A DNA stretch of 64,000 nt from Aquila chrysaetos chrysaetos (lineage: Eukaryota; Chordata; Aves; Accipitriformes; Accipitridae). A program made the translations under genes and the position numbers. Location: positions 5,480,501 through 5,544,500 of the forward strand of contig NC_044018.1 in the NCBI RefSeq assembly GCF_900496995.4, in the 5' to 3' direction. This document shows, in pieces, positions 29,105 through 43,639 of this stretch (positions are counted from its first letter, which is position 1; the number at the start of each line of letters is the position of its first letter). The notes under the pieces were generated by a model. The model had not been told where the DNA came from. It saw nothing but the letters and a program-made list of their open reading frames with translations, and made no database searches.

Positions 29105-31395
29105 ATCCTTAAACCCTCATATTTTCTCTCCAAAGTCTTCACTTGCCCCAAAAGTTACAATGTCCTTTCATGTTACTTATTGTTAATTAATGAAGTTTCC
29201 AGCTTCAGTAATACAGTTCAATAACGTATTTCCTCTTATCATTTCTCCCTCATATAAGCAACATCTCTGCCTGTTTGGCAGAGAGGAAGAACATGCAGTT
29301 TTATCCCAAAAGTTTTGTCTACCTTGGATTCTTATGAAAGGTACTTTCAGTCCCCTCATCACCAGAGGTAGTTTGTTTAATCCACCAGAGTTACTACTGA
29401 GATGTAGGCTTCAGGGTGGTCAGATGATGAAAGGATAGAGATTGTATGTCAGGGAAACAGTTATTGATGGATTCACATTCTGGTTACAGCCCTGTAAACG
29501 TTAGTTGCCCACAGGCACCCCTTAGAGCACGGTCAGAGACAGGCACGCTCCATATGAAACATCATCCTACCTCCCTTCAGCTGGAGGTGACCTGCCCTTC
29601 ACAGATCCTAACAAGAACCTACATAATCAGTTTAAAATAGACTCCCTAACTTACTCCTGTCTCTGGTGAGCCAGCTTACCAGACTGCTGGGGCTCTTTGA
29701 GGAAGACGGTTAACACTCAGATTGAATGGGGAAATAATTGTTCTTTGTAAACCACAGACCAGTGGCAGCCTTGGATTAGATGGACAAAGGGATTAAGTAT
29801 TGATTGCTGTGATAATGAAGGCTGTGGACTGTATCGACCAAATCAGAGGAGACTCGGGTACTAAGGGAAGGGATTGTTGTGCTAATGTATACTAACAGGG
29901 TAGCATATACACAGCCTTGACGACTGAGTGAGCCCCCATATTGGTCTACGACTCACTTTGTTCTTCTAGCTCTGCTGCAAGAGCAGTGACCTTTGGCAAA
30001 ATATTAATAATAAAAAACAGAAGAATGATTTTATCTTAAATTGTGGCACCCAGCTGCTAAAATAATGTATGCTAAAACCCCAGGGTTTGCAAAGCCCACT
30101 TAAACCAGTGGAAAGATTCCTGTTGACCTCAGTGGGCTGTGAATCATTCTCAAATAGAAATTGAGCTCCAATTCCAGTGGCTGTTCTCATCCCCATGCAG
30201 ATTAATCTTGGGACAGATCCCATATCAACCATGGTGTTTGTTGGGTGATAAAGCTATTTGCTGCTGATAAGGCAAAGCATGCCCTCATTGTACTCTGAAG
30301 TGGGGATGGGATGAATTCATCTAATCCCATTAGACATCTACATCTAAGCTAGTCACCCTCTGCTTCTCTGGTACTCAATGGAGAGAAGTCAGCATTTCAT
30401 CTGCAACTCATCACTCCAAAATGGACATCTAAAATAGGTCAATGACTCACACTCTAAATGCCTGTTTCTTCCCATTGACAATAGAGGGAGCCTGAGGTAA
30501 TTTTCTCAGATTCAGACATTGACATGTGGTCAGAAGAATTTCACTCCAAGCATCTTCATTAGACAAGCTTCAAAAATGTTGTGTTTTTATATCTGATTGC
30601 TAAATCAAACAGCTAAGTCAATACAAGATCCTAGTGGAGACAGGTTCAGTAAACCCAGTCAGCTTTGAGTTGTCTTGCATCAATTACAGAGCTTTGCCTC
30701 AGTAGGATTTTACATTCACAGCTTAAAAACACACCAAGGTTTTTAAGTGACAAGCTAGCCTTTGATGCACCCTGCTCTGGTTACATGTTCTGGATGACAG
30801 GTCCAAAATGGTCTCAGGTATATTCCAAAGACAATAATATTAAAATTATTCAAATTATTGCCATTACTTTGTTCTCAGAGAGCTATCATGCCACTGGTGA
30901 ACAGTATAGGGTGAAATTCAGCACCAAATGCAAATCTAAATGTACACGTCTACAACAGAGTCTAGGCTCCCGTTATACTTACTGGAGAACTAGTCAATAC
31001 AGGCAATAGAGACTGGAAAGCAATTCACCTGCCTAAATGTAGGTATCTACTGTAGACTGACTTGGACTATACTCAAGGCTCTGTTGACTGTAGAAAATCC
31101 CTCTCCAAACCGGGAATTTGCCCACCAGCTGCAATGTAGTCACTACACAAAGAAGATACCTAAAATTAGGTAATTGTAGTTGAATCCCATCCGCTGGAAA
31201 CTGCCCACTTGGTTGCCCAGTAATAACATCCTTACCTGGACCATATCCTAACCGGATGCAGTGTGATGAGGTGTGCCATATCCTGGACCACTAGAACTGT
31301 TATGTCAGGAGATAATGAACTAATACAGAGATAAAAAGAGCCCAAAATAAGCTTTGAAGTAACAATTTCATTTCAAAGTAAAGTTTTCTGTGTAC

Positions 31396-31418
31396 ATATA
31401 TATATATATATATATATG
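31396..31418. repeat. (TA)n microsatellite
   Basis: An uninterrupted run of about eleven TA dinucleotides. Confidence 0.95.
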
Positions 31419-34400
31419 GGTTTTTAAAGCAACACTTTTCTAAATGGGCAGAGAAGTTTTTATACTTGTGGTTTTGTTCATACTGAGAATGAAAATATAC
31501 TGTGAAACTTTGACATTTGCCATGAAATGGAAATGCTGAGTTTCAGACAGCTCAAGCAAGTTCGGTAAAGCCCTGTAAAGATGAAGTGTACAACATCTTT
31601 AGCACAACCAAAACCATAAACTGGCTCCACAAGAGGACATGTAAGTATGACTGCCAGTCTTTGTTGTGTCAGTCTGTTCCCCTTCCACCAGATGTTTCTC
31701 AGATGATAGTCCAGACACATGAACATAAAGCTTCTCACAAAATTACCGAAAACATAATAGAGCCCTTGCGTGTTTGAAAAGCTCTATTCAGAAACACAGC
31801 TTCTAACTTGGCACTTTTCCTTAAAATATTCATGATTGTCAGCAGCTATTAAAAACAAGAATAACAATGGCTATTTCCATAATAGCTGTATTTTGAAATC
31901 TCAGAGCACTTTGTGAACTTAACAGACTTATCTGAGATGTACGGACTCATATCATCTATTAGGGAATGCAGTTCCCTCTGGGGCAAGAACCGGACTGTTC
32001 TCAAAAATTCTATAAAGAAATACAGATAAGGCATGAATACAGATTTCTGAAAATTGAGCCCAATTTGGATTTTCAGGTAGGCCGAATATGAGTTTTGCTA
32101 TCAGAAAGTGCGTAGAAACTATACTTAACCTTTGAAAGAGTGGAAAGATTTCTTTTTTAATGGGTGGCAGTAAGTAGGATTTCTCTCTTTTGCACTAGAG
32201 AGATGGCATAAGGTTTCGAAGTACTGCAATATCAGGCAGGGGAACTGGTGCAAGGAGATAGCATGGGCTGCAGAATTGTCAGTGCAATAAACAATATTAA
32301 TTGCTGTTTGTTTTCCCATTGATACAGCACTGAGCTGGCACCTGGGACTGTGTTCCAGTTTTCTGTTTAGGCAAGAGAGTCCTCCGGGTTTTCTTTTCTC
32401 CATCTCTAAAATGAGCTCTCTCCTTTGTAATATCTTTGGTGAAAAGCCTGTCTAATAGAAATACGGTTTGGTTTGTTTCTGAGGGAACCACAGCTACTCC
32501 AAGTAACTTCAGCTAGGGAGAAGTCTGTCAGCGTGAACTTTGCTGCTTCTGGAATACATGCTAAACACAGGCACAGCAAGTGACCCCCAGGAAAAAAACG
32601 AAGTGCTGGTTTTGTCTGCCAGGGAAAGAATGAGGTATCTTTCTATAGCATGTCACAGGTTGGTCTTTGGGGAAGCAGGACAAGCTAGTGGCTTGGGACA
32701 GTTCAGAGAAATCATGTGTGCCAGATAAGTTTCTTTCTAGCCCCTTTCCTTGGAAAGCTCCTTCAATTCAGCATTATGTGAACTGTATTTTTCAGAGCAA
32801 TGCTTGCTTGTGGATCTCATCTGTGCTTAATTACCACATAGCCATTGCAAATATAATGCCTTTTGACTCATAAGTCACCCTAGTAATCATCCTACTCTAA
32901 TGAGAAGTCCATACCGCTCGGCGAAAGCCTCAATCACTTCTAACATGCTGTGTAACTGTCACTTATGCAAGACAAAATGATGGAAAATAAGAGTATTTTG
33001 TACTCGCATTAATAGAATTTGCTTGAAGCCAGATTTGGTACTCTGCAATATGCAGGGGAAAATCAATTCTGGAGAGAATTTTTCTATTACATAAAATGCC
33101 CCTCATGTGTTTTTCCATTATTAAAAGTATAACCTAAACTCTTTTAGGATGGAATAATCTAAGCTGGAAGGAAAATATAAAAATAGGCTAGGAGGGACCT
33201 GACATGTTTAGCTGGGGAAAAGGTTGCAAACACAAAAAGCTCTGGCTTCTCCTTTTCCATAATCTTCCATCATTTTCAATCTTGTCAGCATGAATAATGT
33301 AGTTGATTTTTGCTATGATTATGAAGCAGCTGCAGAATACATAACAAAGTTGAAAAACAGCTGAAAAACCATTTATCTGTTTTGTTTTCAATTGAGACAC
33401 TCCTCCCAACTGCAGAAAAGTAACCAAACTGACTAGAATTCCATAAGCCACATCTGATCAGGATATAGTTCATGTTTTGGGGGGATTTTTTAAGAAATGT
33501 TTTGAAACAAAGCAAAACAAAAAGTTACTTATATGTTATAGTCAGGCAAAATATCTTTATATGTAGTGAAACAAAATATCCTTTTAGCAGCCCAGAACAG
33601 AAGTCCTAACTAAGATTTCTTGTGCTGCATGTACCCATTTAGTCTCTCTTGCTGAAGACTTTAGGCATTAGTGGACTAAGTTTGCAGATAGAAGCATCTC
33701 AGGAAATTACAGAGGTACATTTGGATGGGAGTCATCTAAGCTAGTCTAGATTCCCTTTACACACTACAACAGGTACTTCCAGGTGAAAGACTCATCTTCT
33801 TTTAATGTAGACATGTAAAGGTCAGATGGATTGCACACTAGAGGTGCCTATTTCTCTTTTATCCATAAGCAGGGCCTTACGTGTCTAGTTTAAAGCAAGT
33901 CTTACAGAAGGGTAGATAGGTGAGGTAATACATTATTCTAAGAATTGGCAAAAGAGGAGAAAAGAAGGTGGATTCAGTTCTCATAGGCCCAGTTTTATTT
34001 TATTTTGTAGCAACTGTGTTTCTAGATGACTTCACTGGTGCTAGGGGTTTTCACCTGATTTAGTAAAGAAATTAATCTTCTCTGGTCACTCTTTCTGTTT
34101 GTTTCTCTGTCCTGGGAAATCGTCCCTGGCCCATGCTAACTCCTAAACTGCACCTGGAAATTGCTTAGGAGAGTTTTAGTTTGCCTGGACCAAGCCAGGC
34201 CAGTACTTTGTCAACAATACAGATGGATTGAGTTCTACTGCCTTGTGCAGGTGTCTGTCACTGTTTAATTTGTTGGTGTAGCCTGGCAGAGACAGAGAGG
34301 TGGATGGATAATTTCCAAATGGCAACTGGAATCTAGTCACTCAGTGTTGGAGGGTAAGAGAAATTCACAATAGGACATGAGCAGATCACACCAAAAGGCC

Positions 34401-36320
34401 TCCAACCAGCAAAAAAGCCCTGCCACATGCAAAAACCATGTCAAGAACCAGCTAAACAATCAAATAATATCCAGTCAAAAGCAAGCAGAACATCCTCCAT
34501 TTTGAGTGAAGCGCGTTAGTCATTAAGTTCTTTTTATCATGTTTTCAAGTTGGTCTTCAATCCTTGTGCCTGTGAAGAAACTTTTCCATAAATAAATCAT
34601 GTGTAGTTTATTTTATCTGGTGTGGATGTTTTATTTTAAATTAAGTCCATTAGGGATACATCAAAACTAAATAAAGGAACTTTTCGTTGTTATTCATGTT
34701 CAGCCAATTGAATTGAGCCTGAAGCCAATGTTATCAATGGAGTCTAGAGAGGGATTAGCTGACCAAATGTAGCAGGTAGACTGCATTGCCTAAATAAAAG
34801 CGTTGAGCCATTTGAGATGCACTGATTTAATCTTGCCTGGTCCACAGATGCTTTTCCAGAAGGGCTCATTTTGACATTGTATCTGTCATATCTGCCAGTC
34901 CACACAGATGTCTCACATGCCCTATGGCACTTCAGTGGTACTAGACACCCATGTTTAGGCAACTGAACCATGTCTGGAGTGGCTGATGAGCTTAATTACT
35001 CCCTAGGGTCTACCCTCTCTAAGGGGAGCTTAGACATCTGCTGCACCTGTAGGCACATGTGGTGCAGGTCTCTTAATCTGCAGCTCAATCTCATTTTAAG
35101 GACTTTAGTCAGTTCGTAGATGGACTTCTAGCACCCCTTTAAATGTTCTGTGATATGGGAGACGCTCACAGGGCTGGCCAATATGACACAATTAGGATAC
35201 CTGCTCCTTCTAGACCAGCAGCAGCAAGAACCAGTAGGGTAGCCTAGGGCTTCTCAACCAGCCCAAGGCATCTACCTATGTGCAGGTAACTGGACTGAGC
35301 CTCATGTCTTCATCATAACCTGAACTCCACCAGCAAGCTTCCTGTCTGTAAAACACGTATTTTAGTCTTACACACTCCACTGAAGAAAACTTCACACAGA
35401 TGGTAAATCATTAAATTCCTTCCCTTAAGCAAATATACTTTGCTTCAGCTGTGGGTTACCCGGCAACAGAAAATTTGGCAGCAATACACTTATTTTTATG
35501 ATTAACCTTGTCAATCCACAGGCACTTGCTTTCCCAAACAGCTGACCTTTTCCTACAATATTATTTTTGACAAGTGATGGCTCATTACTCTCTGTTAAAC
35601 TGTCAGTATTTTAATGTTCAGTTTTCAAATTATTATTGAAGGCAGAGGCACCAATTTCCTATATTAAGATTTCTTCATGCTTTCCACAATAAAGTCTTCC
35701 TATACTGGAACTTTCAAGCAGAAATTTCCTTTGTCACATTTTTTTCACATTGATATTTTTTCAGAAAGGTTCAATAAAAAAAATCAGTCATTACAAAGAC
35801 CAATGTTAAGAAATACTTTGTGTATGTAAAATAACAAAAAAATACAATCAGTCGTACGCTATTGCTGAAAAGCTCTAGCATTTCTGTGCTTTGAAGCAGG
35901 AACTTGAAATCGAGCCACACACATAACCCTGGGGACAATGTTGTGTCTTTGGCTGTGTTATGTTCTCCCAAACATGACACAGCTCTGAACCCCTGGAAAA
36001 ATCAGTTTATACATGCTCAGGAGAGACTTAAAAGTTTGACAGCTATATTGTCCAGTGTGCTGGCACTGAGGTCCTCCCAGCACAGCTCCTTTTCCCACCA
36101 TCCCTTGGATCATTAGGCACATCCACCCTGGGGTCACTGGGGCTGAGCAAGGCCTTCCCTGTAAAGATTTCTCCAAGAAGCTGCAGGTCACCAAAGTGCT
36201 GGTCAGTGATACAGAAAGCAGAAGGAATTGCTGGAGCCCCTACCATGCAAAGAAAGGGGTGAACTGAGTCAAATGAAGATTTCTGAAAAATTAGGATAAG
36301 AGTGGGACTTAAAAGGTTTA

Positions 36321-36450
36321 GGAGAGAAAGAACAGGGAAAGAGAGCAGAAGGAGAGATGAGAATCTGGGGAATGAAGAAAGAAAACTGGCAGGTAGGAAA
36401 AAGGGACAGAAAACTGTAAAAGAATAGAAATAAGAACAGAGGGAAGAGCA
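36321..36450. repeat. Purine-rich (GA) tract
   Basis: About 130 bases in which the + strand is overwhelmingly A and G with only scattered pyrimidines. It explains the long serine/leucine/phenylalanine-rich open frames on the opposite strand. Confidence 0.8.
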
Positions 36451-37437
36451 GATTCTGCAATGTTTCTTGCAGAACATGGGCAAGAGATGAAGAGAAGTAC
36501 ATGGCTTATGCATTTTAGCATGTGTTTAAGACAAAGGACCCTCTCCCTTCTAGGGAAACAGCTGCGACCAGGACTGCATGACAGAAATATTTGGTATCAT
36601 CTCTTGTTCCTCTCTCAAACTGCAACAAACCCCACAACACAGAATTTTTGGCTAATTGTTCACATCAAAACAGGAAACAACATTTAGTTTTTAGTATGTT
36701 ACTAGTTCTTTCTGTATACCTTCAAGAATGGAAACTTTGGTATCTAAGTGGGGCATTAGAAAACGCAATCCTTTGATTCAGAAGTTCTCAGATTGGTGTA
36801 CTTGCTGGCAGAGATTCTCTGTCTTTCACATCAGAAAGGCACAAGAGAACTGCAGGGAGAGAGAAAGAGCAAATTCAGTAGAATGGACCATGGTCAACTT
36901 ACCAGAGAAAGGGCTGTGTATTTCCAGGTTTTCCCGAGTTCTACCTTGGATATATTTGTATCCTGATTTAGGGAAATGCTGTGTATGGCAATAAATCAAA
37001 CTCTGTTTCCAATTACCAAGAGCTGCAAACACGTACATAACAGCACTGCACTGTTCACTTAAATCAGTGTGAAGAACTTGAAATGCTTTGCAAACAATAG
37101 TGCTCTACACAAACCTGCACAAAAATCAGGAGTGGAAATCAAACATCTGGGCTCCTATGCCCTAACCATAAGACTGAATTTCTTCCCCAGTCTTACAGTT
37201 TCAACATTCAAGGTGAACTTAATGACAAGGAAATCAGATTGGGGCAGAAAGTATTGAAAAGAAGAGTGCGCTGGGGACTTCGTGTGACTCTCAATCCCCA
37301 GCTGCATCTCTCCGTGGGCGTTAGGTGTTAGAAGGCTCTGTCCCTAAGTGTTGCTCAGCTCTTTGTCAATGACTAGCTCCTCACTGATGCGTTTTCTTCT
37401 CTTCCCTCTGGAACAGCCTTTAGCGAAGCTGTTTGCG

Positions 37438-37465
37438 GAAAAAAAAAAAAAAATAAAAAAAAAGA
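37438..37465. repeat. Poly-A tract
   Basis: A near-pure run of A with a single T. No LINE or SINE body is recognised immediately upstream. Confidence 0.9.
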
Positions 37466-40400
37466 AGAGTCAGTGGGAGTGTGAAAAAGAGAAAAACAAC
37501 AACCCAGCAGGTTTTACAATAAAAGAAACCATTTACTTACTAAATCTTGGTTTGTTATTGCAACATCCTGGCTCTTAAAATGCTGTCAGTCGTTGTAGCT
37601 CACAGTCCTAATGCCACTGATATTGTGCTGACCAACCCTTACAGAGATATTTTCCCTCTTTGCATTAGCTGATAGATTAATGGTTTCATTTTCAACTCAT
37701 TCAGACTTCTTCTATGCTTTTCCAGCTGGATTTGTACTCAGCTACCACTTTTCCTGCTCTAATTGCCAGACCATAACTGTTCTTACATTATTTTCCTAGG
37801 AACAATTCTCTGACTCTCCCTGGTCTAAAAGTGACATTATCTTTTATTCCTGGGGTGTCAGGCTTTTTGCTCAACTAAGATATCTCCAGCTTGATTTTTT
37901 GGTTACATGCCAAACCCCCAAATGTTTAGCTGAAATTACTAGGAGCAGTGGATGTCTATGGCCAGATGACAATCTGAAGGCGTCTACAGATGACCATATT
38001 TGTCTTGAGGTTTTAAACAGCACATTGTAATGCCTAGGAAAGCACTTGTATTGCCATCTGCCAGCATTTACAAATGACAGGTTCTGCTGGTATCTGGGTG
38101 AGTGATAATGACAAACAGCCACTAATAGAAACGGAATCAGGAGCATGAAATACAAAGTGGCGTGTGCAAGTGCTGCAAGAACAGTATTTATACAGCAGCA
38201 GCACTTAGGGCTGTAATCAGACTATGCTCCACTAAGCAAGGTACTATGCAAAGAGATACAGAGGCAGAGGGCCACAAATACTCTGCCTCATTTTAGTCTT
38301 CTAGGCAAAGCTTGCATATTAGGAGTGTAATTTCTGTAGGTTCTTCCATAATCAAGACACACTCTAACAGGTGATTCAGCCTAGCTGATCTCTGGAAGAG
38401 TACCTCACCTCTGCTCTCACTGGACAGCAATGGTTTTCAACATTCTTCAGCTTGCAGAAGTCTGAAAGTTCCCTCTTGGAGGTACAGAGCCCCTTCTGGT
38501 AAACTGAAGCATATTGATGTTATATCCTTATGAAATTACTGTCACAGGCCCTTCCAACACACAGCAGTAGATGCATGTGGATAAAAACACTGCTCTAGAA
38601 GCAGCCTAGGGTGACTGCGCTCTCAAGTTATGCATTTCAGGTCAATACCTTATGTTAGTTGAGTAAATCTGGGCCACAATTCTGGCCCCAGAGATGTCAA
38701 AAATCCACACTTCAAATAATTACATTTTATTGGGGATACTTCAGCTTCTCATAGTGTCCAATATTTTCCATATTGTTTTTCAAAATTCATTATCTTCCAT
38801 AAATACAAGATACATATTTGACTGTTAATCAGTGCAGACAAAGTTTTAGTACAAATCAATGCCTGGTTTTTATCTTGCAGACAGAAAGCTGTAGGTTGCT
38901 GGGCTGTTTTTTGTCAAAGCACATTTTTCAAAAATGTAATATCTCATATGCATTTTCCTGTTTCTGTCACTGCTGTCTAGGAAATCAAAAGAACAATCAT
39001 TGTCCAAGACACACACATGCCCAGATAATCATAATCAAAGCTCATAAATAAAGATCGCCGGCTATTAATAACTAGTGGCAACTTCTCCTCCAGTTAACAG
39101 TGGATCTGAAGATGCCCTCTTTCTCTCAGATTTGTCACAGAGTTAGAAGGCAGAGATGCAGGAAACACAGAGATTCCTTACAAGATACTTTCTGCAACTC
39201 CATTTTTTCATACTGGAGTGTGGGCACAAGCATTGTTGCAGGCAGATTTCTATCACTCCACTGCAAGCTGAATTTGCAGAACATAGTTTTGTGCAATGGG
39301 CTTGTGAAGGCAGCTCCACTGTTCCCCAGACTCACTTTCCATAGGCCAGATTTATTCTTCAGCCATCGCATGATCATGTTATTTGCCGGATGATGTCATC
39401 AAGGAGAACTAGGCTGAGAGTTATAGTTTGTTCCTTTAAGAAACAGAGTGGAAATACTCATTTTCAAGGAAAAAGGCTTGTCATTTATAGCTTTGTAAAG
39501 TTTGCACAGAGTTTTGCAGGGGTTTTTTTTTGTGGGGGACATTTTTCAAATAAGATTGTTTAAAAGTTTATGCTTTAAAAAAGAAAAAATGGAAACAGAT
39601 ATTAATCTTTCTTTTCCTCATATTCTGCACTTCCTCAGATGCAGACCCAGGTTACAAGAAACACCAGCTGTTGTGACATCCTTTTCAGCTGTTAATCCCT
39701 GTGCTTTCACGATGCAAATTTGGAACTAGCTCAGGAAAAAAAAAGATTCAGCAAATGGCTGAGACCCAAATCACTACAAGAAATCATTGTATACATCACT
39801 GAGAATTCAGATATGACTCACAGCCAAAAAAGAAATCCTATTCCCAGTGGATTTCTTGCAGTTTAGCTCTAAAACAGCTGGGTTTTGTGCATTTTGAAAG
39901 TCACCTATGGAATGGGAACAACAAATGTGTGGGATATTACTTTTCCATTAGCTTTGACGATGACAACTGTAGCCTGATGTACTTTTCCCCCTTAATTTCT
40001 ACTTGAAATTCAGATCTTACCTGCCACCCCTTCCCACAAGAGGTGTTCTGGACCAGCTGAAGGGGGACAGGATTTTTTGTGATCTCTCGTGTTTTCAGGT
40101 TCTTCCATGGCAGAGCCTTTCTCAGCACCGGCATGGAGCAAACCCATGGCCGCAGAGCCCTCTTGTGGAGCAGATCCAGGCGGTTCTGGAGGGAGGAAAC
40201 TTTTTTGTTAGGTGTTTTTGGGGTTTTTTTTTCTTAGGAGGAACAAGAAATATGTCCTATGGATTGCTGTGGCAGGACAAAGTCTAGGCAAGACATCCTG
40301 CTGACTCCAGCATCTGCTTCACGCAGCTTGGAGTATCAACAAGTCTTGTAACTCTGTAGGAGATTCCCAAATTCCCTGAGAGCTGAAACACAGAAGCCAA

Positions 40401-40675
40401 GATTCCTCTCATTTTTGCCTAATTTAATACTCACAGTTAGGAGGGGTTTGACAATGCTCCTGCCTAATGGGTTGCCACTTCTATCTGAAAATATAACTAC
40501 ACCACCTGAATTTCACAAACTGAACCGATGTTTCTATCTATAATGGCAGGAGAAAGATGGGTATTTCAGTTACTCATTCTAACAGTCCTGTAGTTTCATA
40601 TTATCTTCTATTAAAAGGGGGCTGCAATCCTGCCTTTAGGAAAAGCTACCTTATTTTAAAAAAAAGGCTTCTAGA

Positions 40676-41452
40676 ACCTCATGAAGTTCAACAAGGCCAA
40701 GTGCAAGGACCTGCACATGAGTCGAGGCAACCCCTGGTATCAATACAGGCTGGGAGATTAAGGGACTGAGAGCAGCCCTTTGGAGAAGGACTTGGGTGTA
40801 CTGGTAGATGAAAAGCTGGACATGACCTGGCAATGTGCACTCGCAGCCCAGAAGGGCAACCGTATCCTGGGCTGCATCAAAAGCAGCGTGACCAGCAGGT
40901 CGAGGGAGGGGATTCTCCCCCTCTGCTCCACTCTTGTGAGACCCCACCTGGAGTTCTGTGTCCAGCTCTGGGGCCTCCAGCGTAAGAAAGACATGGACCT
41001 GCTCGAGAGGGTCCAGAGGAGGCCATGAAGATGATCAGGGGGCTGGAGCACCTCTGCTATGAAGACAGGCTGAGAGGGTTGGGGTTGTTCAGCCTGGAGA
41101 AGAGAAGGCTCCGGGCAGACCTTATAGCAGCCCCCCAATACTTAAAGGGGGCCGACAAGAAAGCTGGGGAGGGACTTTTTAGCAGGGCCTGTAGCGATAG
41201 AACAAGGGGCAATGGTTTTAAACTAAAAGAGGGTAGATATGAGGACAAAGTTCTTCACTGTGAGGGTGGTGAGGCACTGGAACAGGTTGCCCAGAGAAGT
41301 GGTAGATGCCTCATCCCTGGAAGTGTTCAAGGTCAGGTTGGACAGGGCTCTGAGCAACCAGATCTAGCTGAAGATGTCCCTGCTTGCTGCAGGGGGGTTG
41401 GACTAGACCTTTAAAGGTTCCTTCCAATCCCAAACATTCTATGATTCTATGA
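40676..41452 (+). mobile_element. CR1 LINE, 5'-truncated 3' fragment
   Basis: About 780 bases matching the 3' end of the CR1 at 17.85-20.68 kb. Shared sequence begins at CCTCATGAAGTTCAACAAGG and continues through GACCTGGCAATGTGC, GGGCTGCATCAAAAG, GAGACCCCACCTGGAGTTCTG and CAGCCTGGAGAAGAGAAGG. It ends in the ATTCTATG tail at about 41437-41452. Only the end of ORF2 and the 3' UTR remain, with frame breaks, which is the 5' truncation usual for CR1 copies. Confidence 0.95.
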
Positions 41453-42120
41453 ATAAAGGCTACCAACATACCTGTATGTACAGGAAAATCACTCTGCCTA
41501 ATATGCACCTGGCTAGCATTCACAGAAGGAGAAAAGTACAGTAGACAAACTTAGAAGTAAGCACATATTTAGCTTTGGATGGTACTGCCTTTCTCTACCC
41601 TCTTTTAGCTTTCCAGCTGTAACATTTCTGTGCATATAAAACAAATTTTTGCAAATGATGACTGGCTATATGCCAAAGTTAGCAGGGATTTGGTTGAATT
41701 TTAACTGGATAGAGAAGGTTACACCTTGTCCTTGCCTTTATCTAATATCCATGCATGTTTTGATCAGACCTAATCAAACATTGCTGTATGTTAAACATGT
41801 TACAATTTTACTTTAATATAACCCAAAGCAGTACTAAAGTGACCTACATATACAACGCCTGCGTGTTGATAAAAAAAATAAATGGGTGCAGCTGCATGCA
41901 TGTCAGGAAGCAAGGCACTGAAGTTAAGGCCTGTAATTAGGTCCTTACATGCTTTTTATGGGGGGAAGGAAGAAGATGGGGGATAGAGGAAATTCCTCTC
42001 ATCGGAATGGCTAACTGTGCCATCCTCTTCTGGAGGCACCATTAATGAGTACAGAGCCTGTAAAATGAGAACTGGAAATCCTCGAGCATTGTAGGACCTG
42101 GGAGCTGTGATAAAATATCG

Positions 42121-42420
42121 TCAGGGTGTCGCGTAGCCTGGCTGCTCCCTCAGGACCAAGGAGCAGAGGGACGGGGCAGGTCCGAGGTCAGGCTGGGAAC
42201 ACAAGTCAGCAAGTCATGGTCAGGATCAGGCCCCATGAGTGTGGCCAGGGTCAGGCACAGCCCAGCGATAGATGGGCAAGTCTGTGGTGCTGAGGGGGGG
42301 CCTGAGACCAGGCTGGGCAGCGAGCCCGCAGGTCGGGGTCAGGGTCCATATTAGTGGGTCCACGGTCAGGCACTGTCAGCGCTGCCATGCTGTGGCTGTA
42401 GCTCAGGCAGGAGCCAAACA
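42121..42420. repeat. GC-rich block with recurring GGTCAGG motifs
   Basis: A locally G+C-rich stretch inside AT-rich surroundings. Variants of GTCAGG, GTCAGGCTGGG and GGGTCAGG recur many times (for example GGTCAGGCTGGGAACAC, GGTCAGGATCAGG, GGGTCAGGCACAG, GGTCGGGGTCAGGGTCC, GGTCAGGCACTG). It looks like a decayed minisatellite or an unclassified repeat; the unit is not regular. Confidence 0.4.
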
Positions 42421-43639
42421 CAGAACTTTCTGTTAGTGTAATTCAAATCTTAAGAGTCTAATCGTTATTAGTCGAGATCTAATTTTACAGAAAAAGAAAT
42501 AATAATCAATTTAAATTGTTTTACACAGACTTAGCTGCCCCCATTTCCCTGGTGGTGTGCTCAGCCTTCCCCTGCTCCTCCTAAGGCAGGTAACTTCATT
42601 CTGGGGTCGTCGGGGGTGTTACAGCAAACTGTCCTTTGCCCAGAGGAAAGCTCCCTGCACATACAAATTTGCATGAGTTAAGTTTGGGAATATTTAACTT
42701 TTCCAGAGATTTTATATCCATGTTTGCAGAAACTGTAAGCCTTTAACTAAACTGTTAAAATAAAAACAGGACTGGGAATCTGAACCAGATCAAGATTAAG
42801 CCCTGTTAGCTTTGAAAATCATGTTAGCATAGGCACCCGCATGATGATTTTCTGATCCAGCATAACCATGTCATTTGCAATTTGCAACCATTCTAGATGT
42901 AGGGAGCCATGTTATCACAACAAATGGGAAAGAAGCAACAAGCTATGGCATGTGCCCTCAATCACATTGAAAACAGCTCACTTTGTGTGAAAAAGTGTGT
43001 GGTGCCAATATGGACCTTAGAAGACTGGTCTTATATTGTAGGAGAGAGTCCAATTACAGCTTAGACAAAACATACACCTTTGAAGTACTCCATGTCAGGA
43101 AACAGGCATGTTTCAAGTCTATGGACCACAAGGCGGACCCTTACCTTAATGAACTGGGGAATTACCATGAATTAAGGACAGATTCTGTCACTCACAGTTT
43201 ATGGACTGTTAAGTATGGGAGCTGAACATGAATGCCCACTACCGCAGGAAGAAGAAACTGGCAACATCAACATCATATTCTTCCCAATGAAGGAGCTGAG
43301 GATGACAGTTCAGGTGTTATCCTCCTCACAGTCAAAAACTTCTGACTTTAATACACAGAGAAACAATGAAAGGGTGAGCATAACAGCAAGAAAAAGTGAT
43401 AGAAACTAAGTGCATGTTTTACAGTTTTAATTGCATTACTATTACTGAGATTTCTTCTCCACAGCAGTATTCTTTCTTTTTTTCCTAATAATTAGATCTA
43501 GACTAACAATGATTCTTGAATTAGACTGTTATCAATTGTGCTAACAATAAATTCTTTGCTTGATATATACATATAAGGCATGCTGCTTCTTTGCCCATAA
43601 ACAAGACTTAGAGCACAACACCAGCTATTGCAATGATCC

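Larger units (their letters stand above)
20682..40675. other. Long gene-poor intergenic region
   Basis: About 20 kb in which I recognise no conserved exon. Contents noted: an A/C-rich tract near 22284-22325, imperfect duplications near 27701-27795 and 28151-28313, an orphan exon candidate at 28886-29104 (- strand), a TA run near 31396-31418, a purine-rich tract at 36321-36450 and a poly-A tract near 37438-37465. The rest looks like ordinary AT-rich, non-coding DNA. Confidence 0.5.

Noticed and set aside
36043-36513. 156-aa - strand frame rich in Ser/Leu/Phe
   Set aside because: Created by a purine-rich tract on the + strand; no conserved signature.
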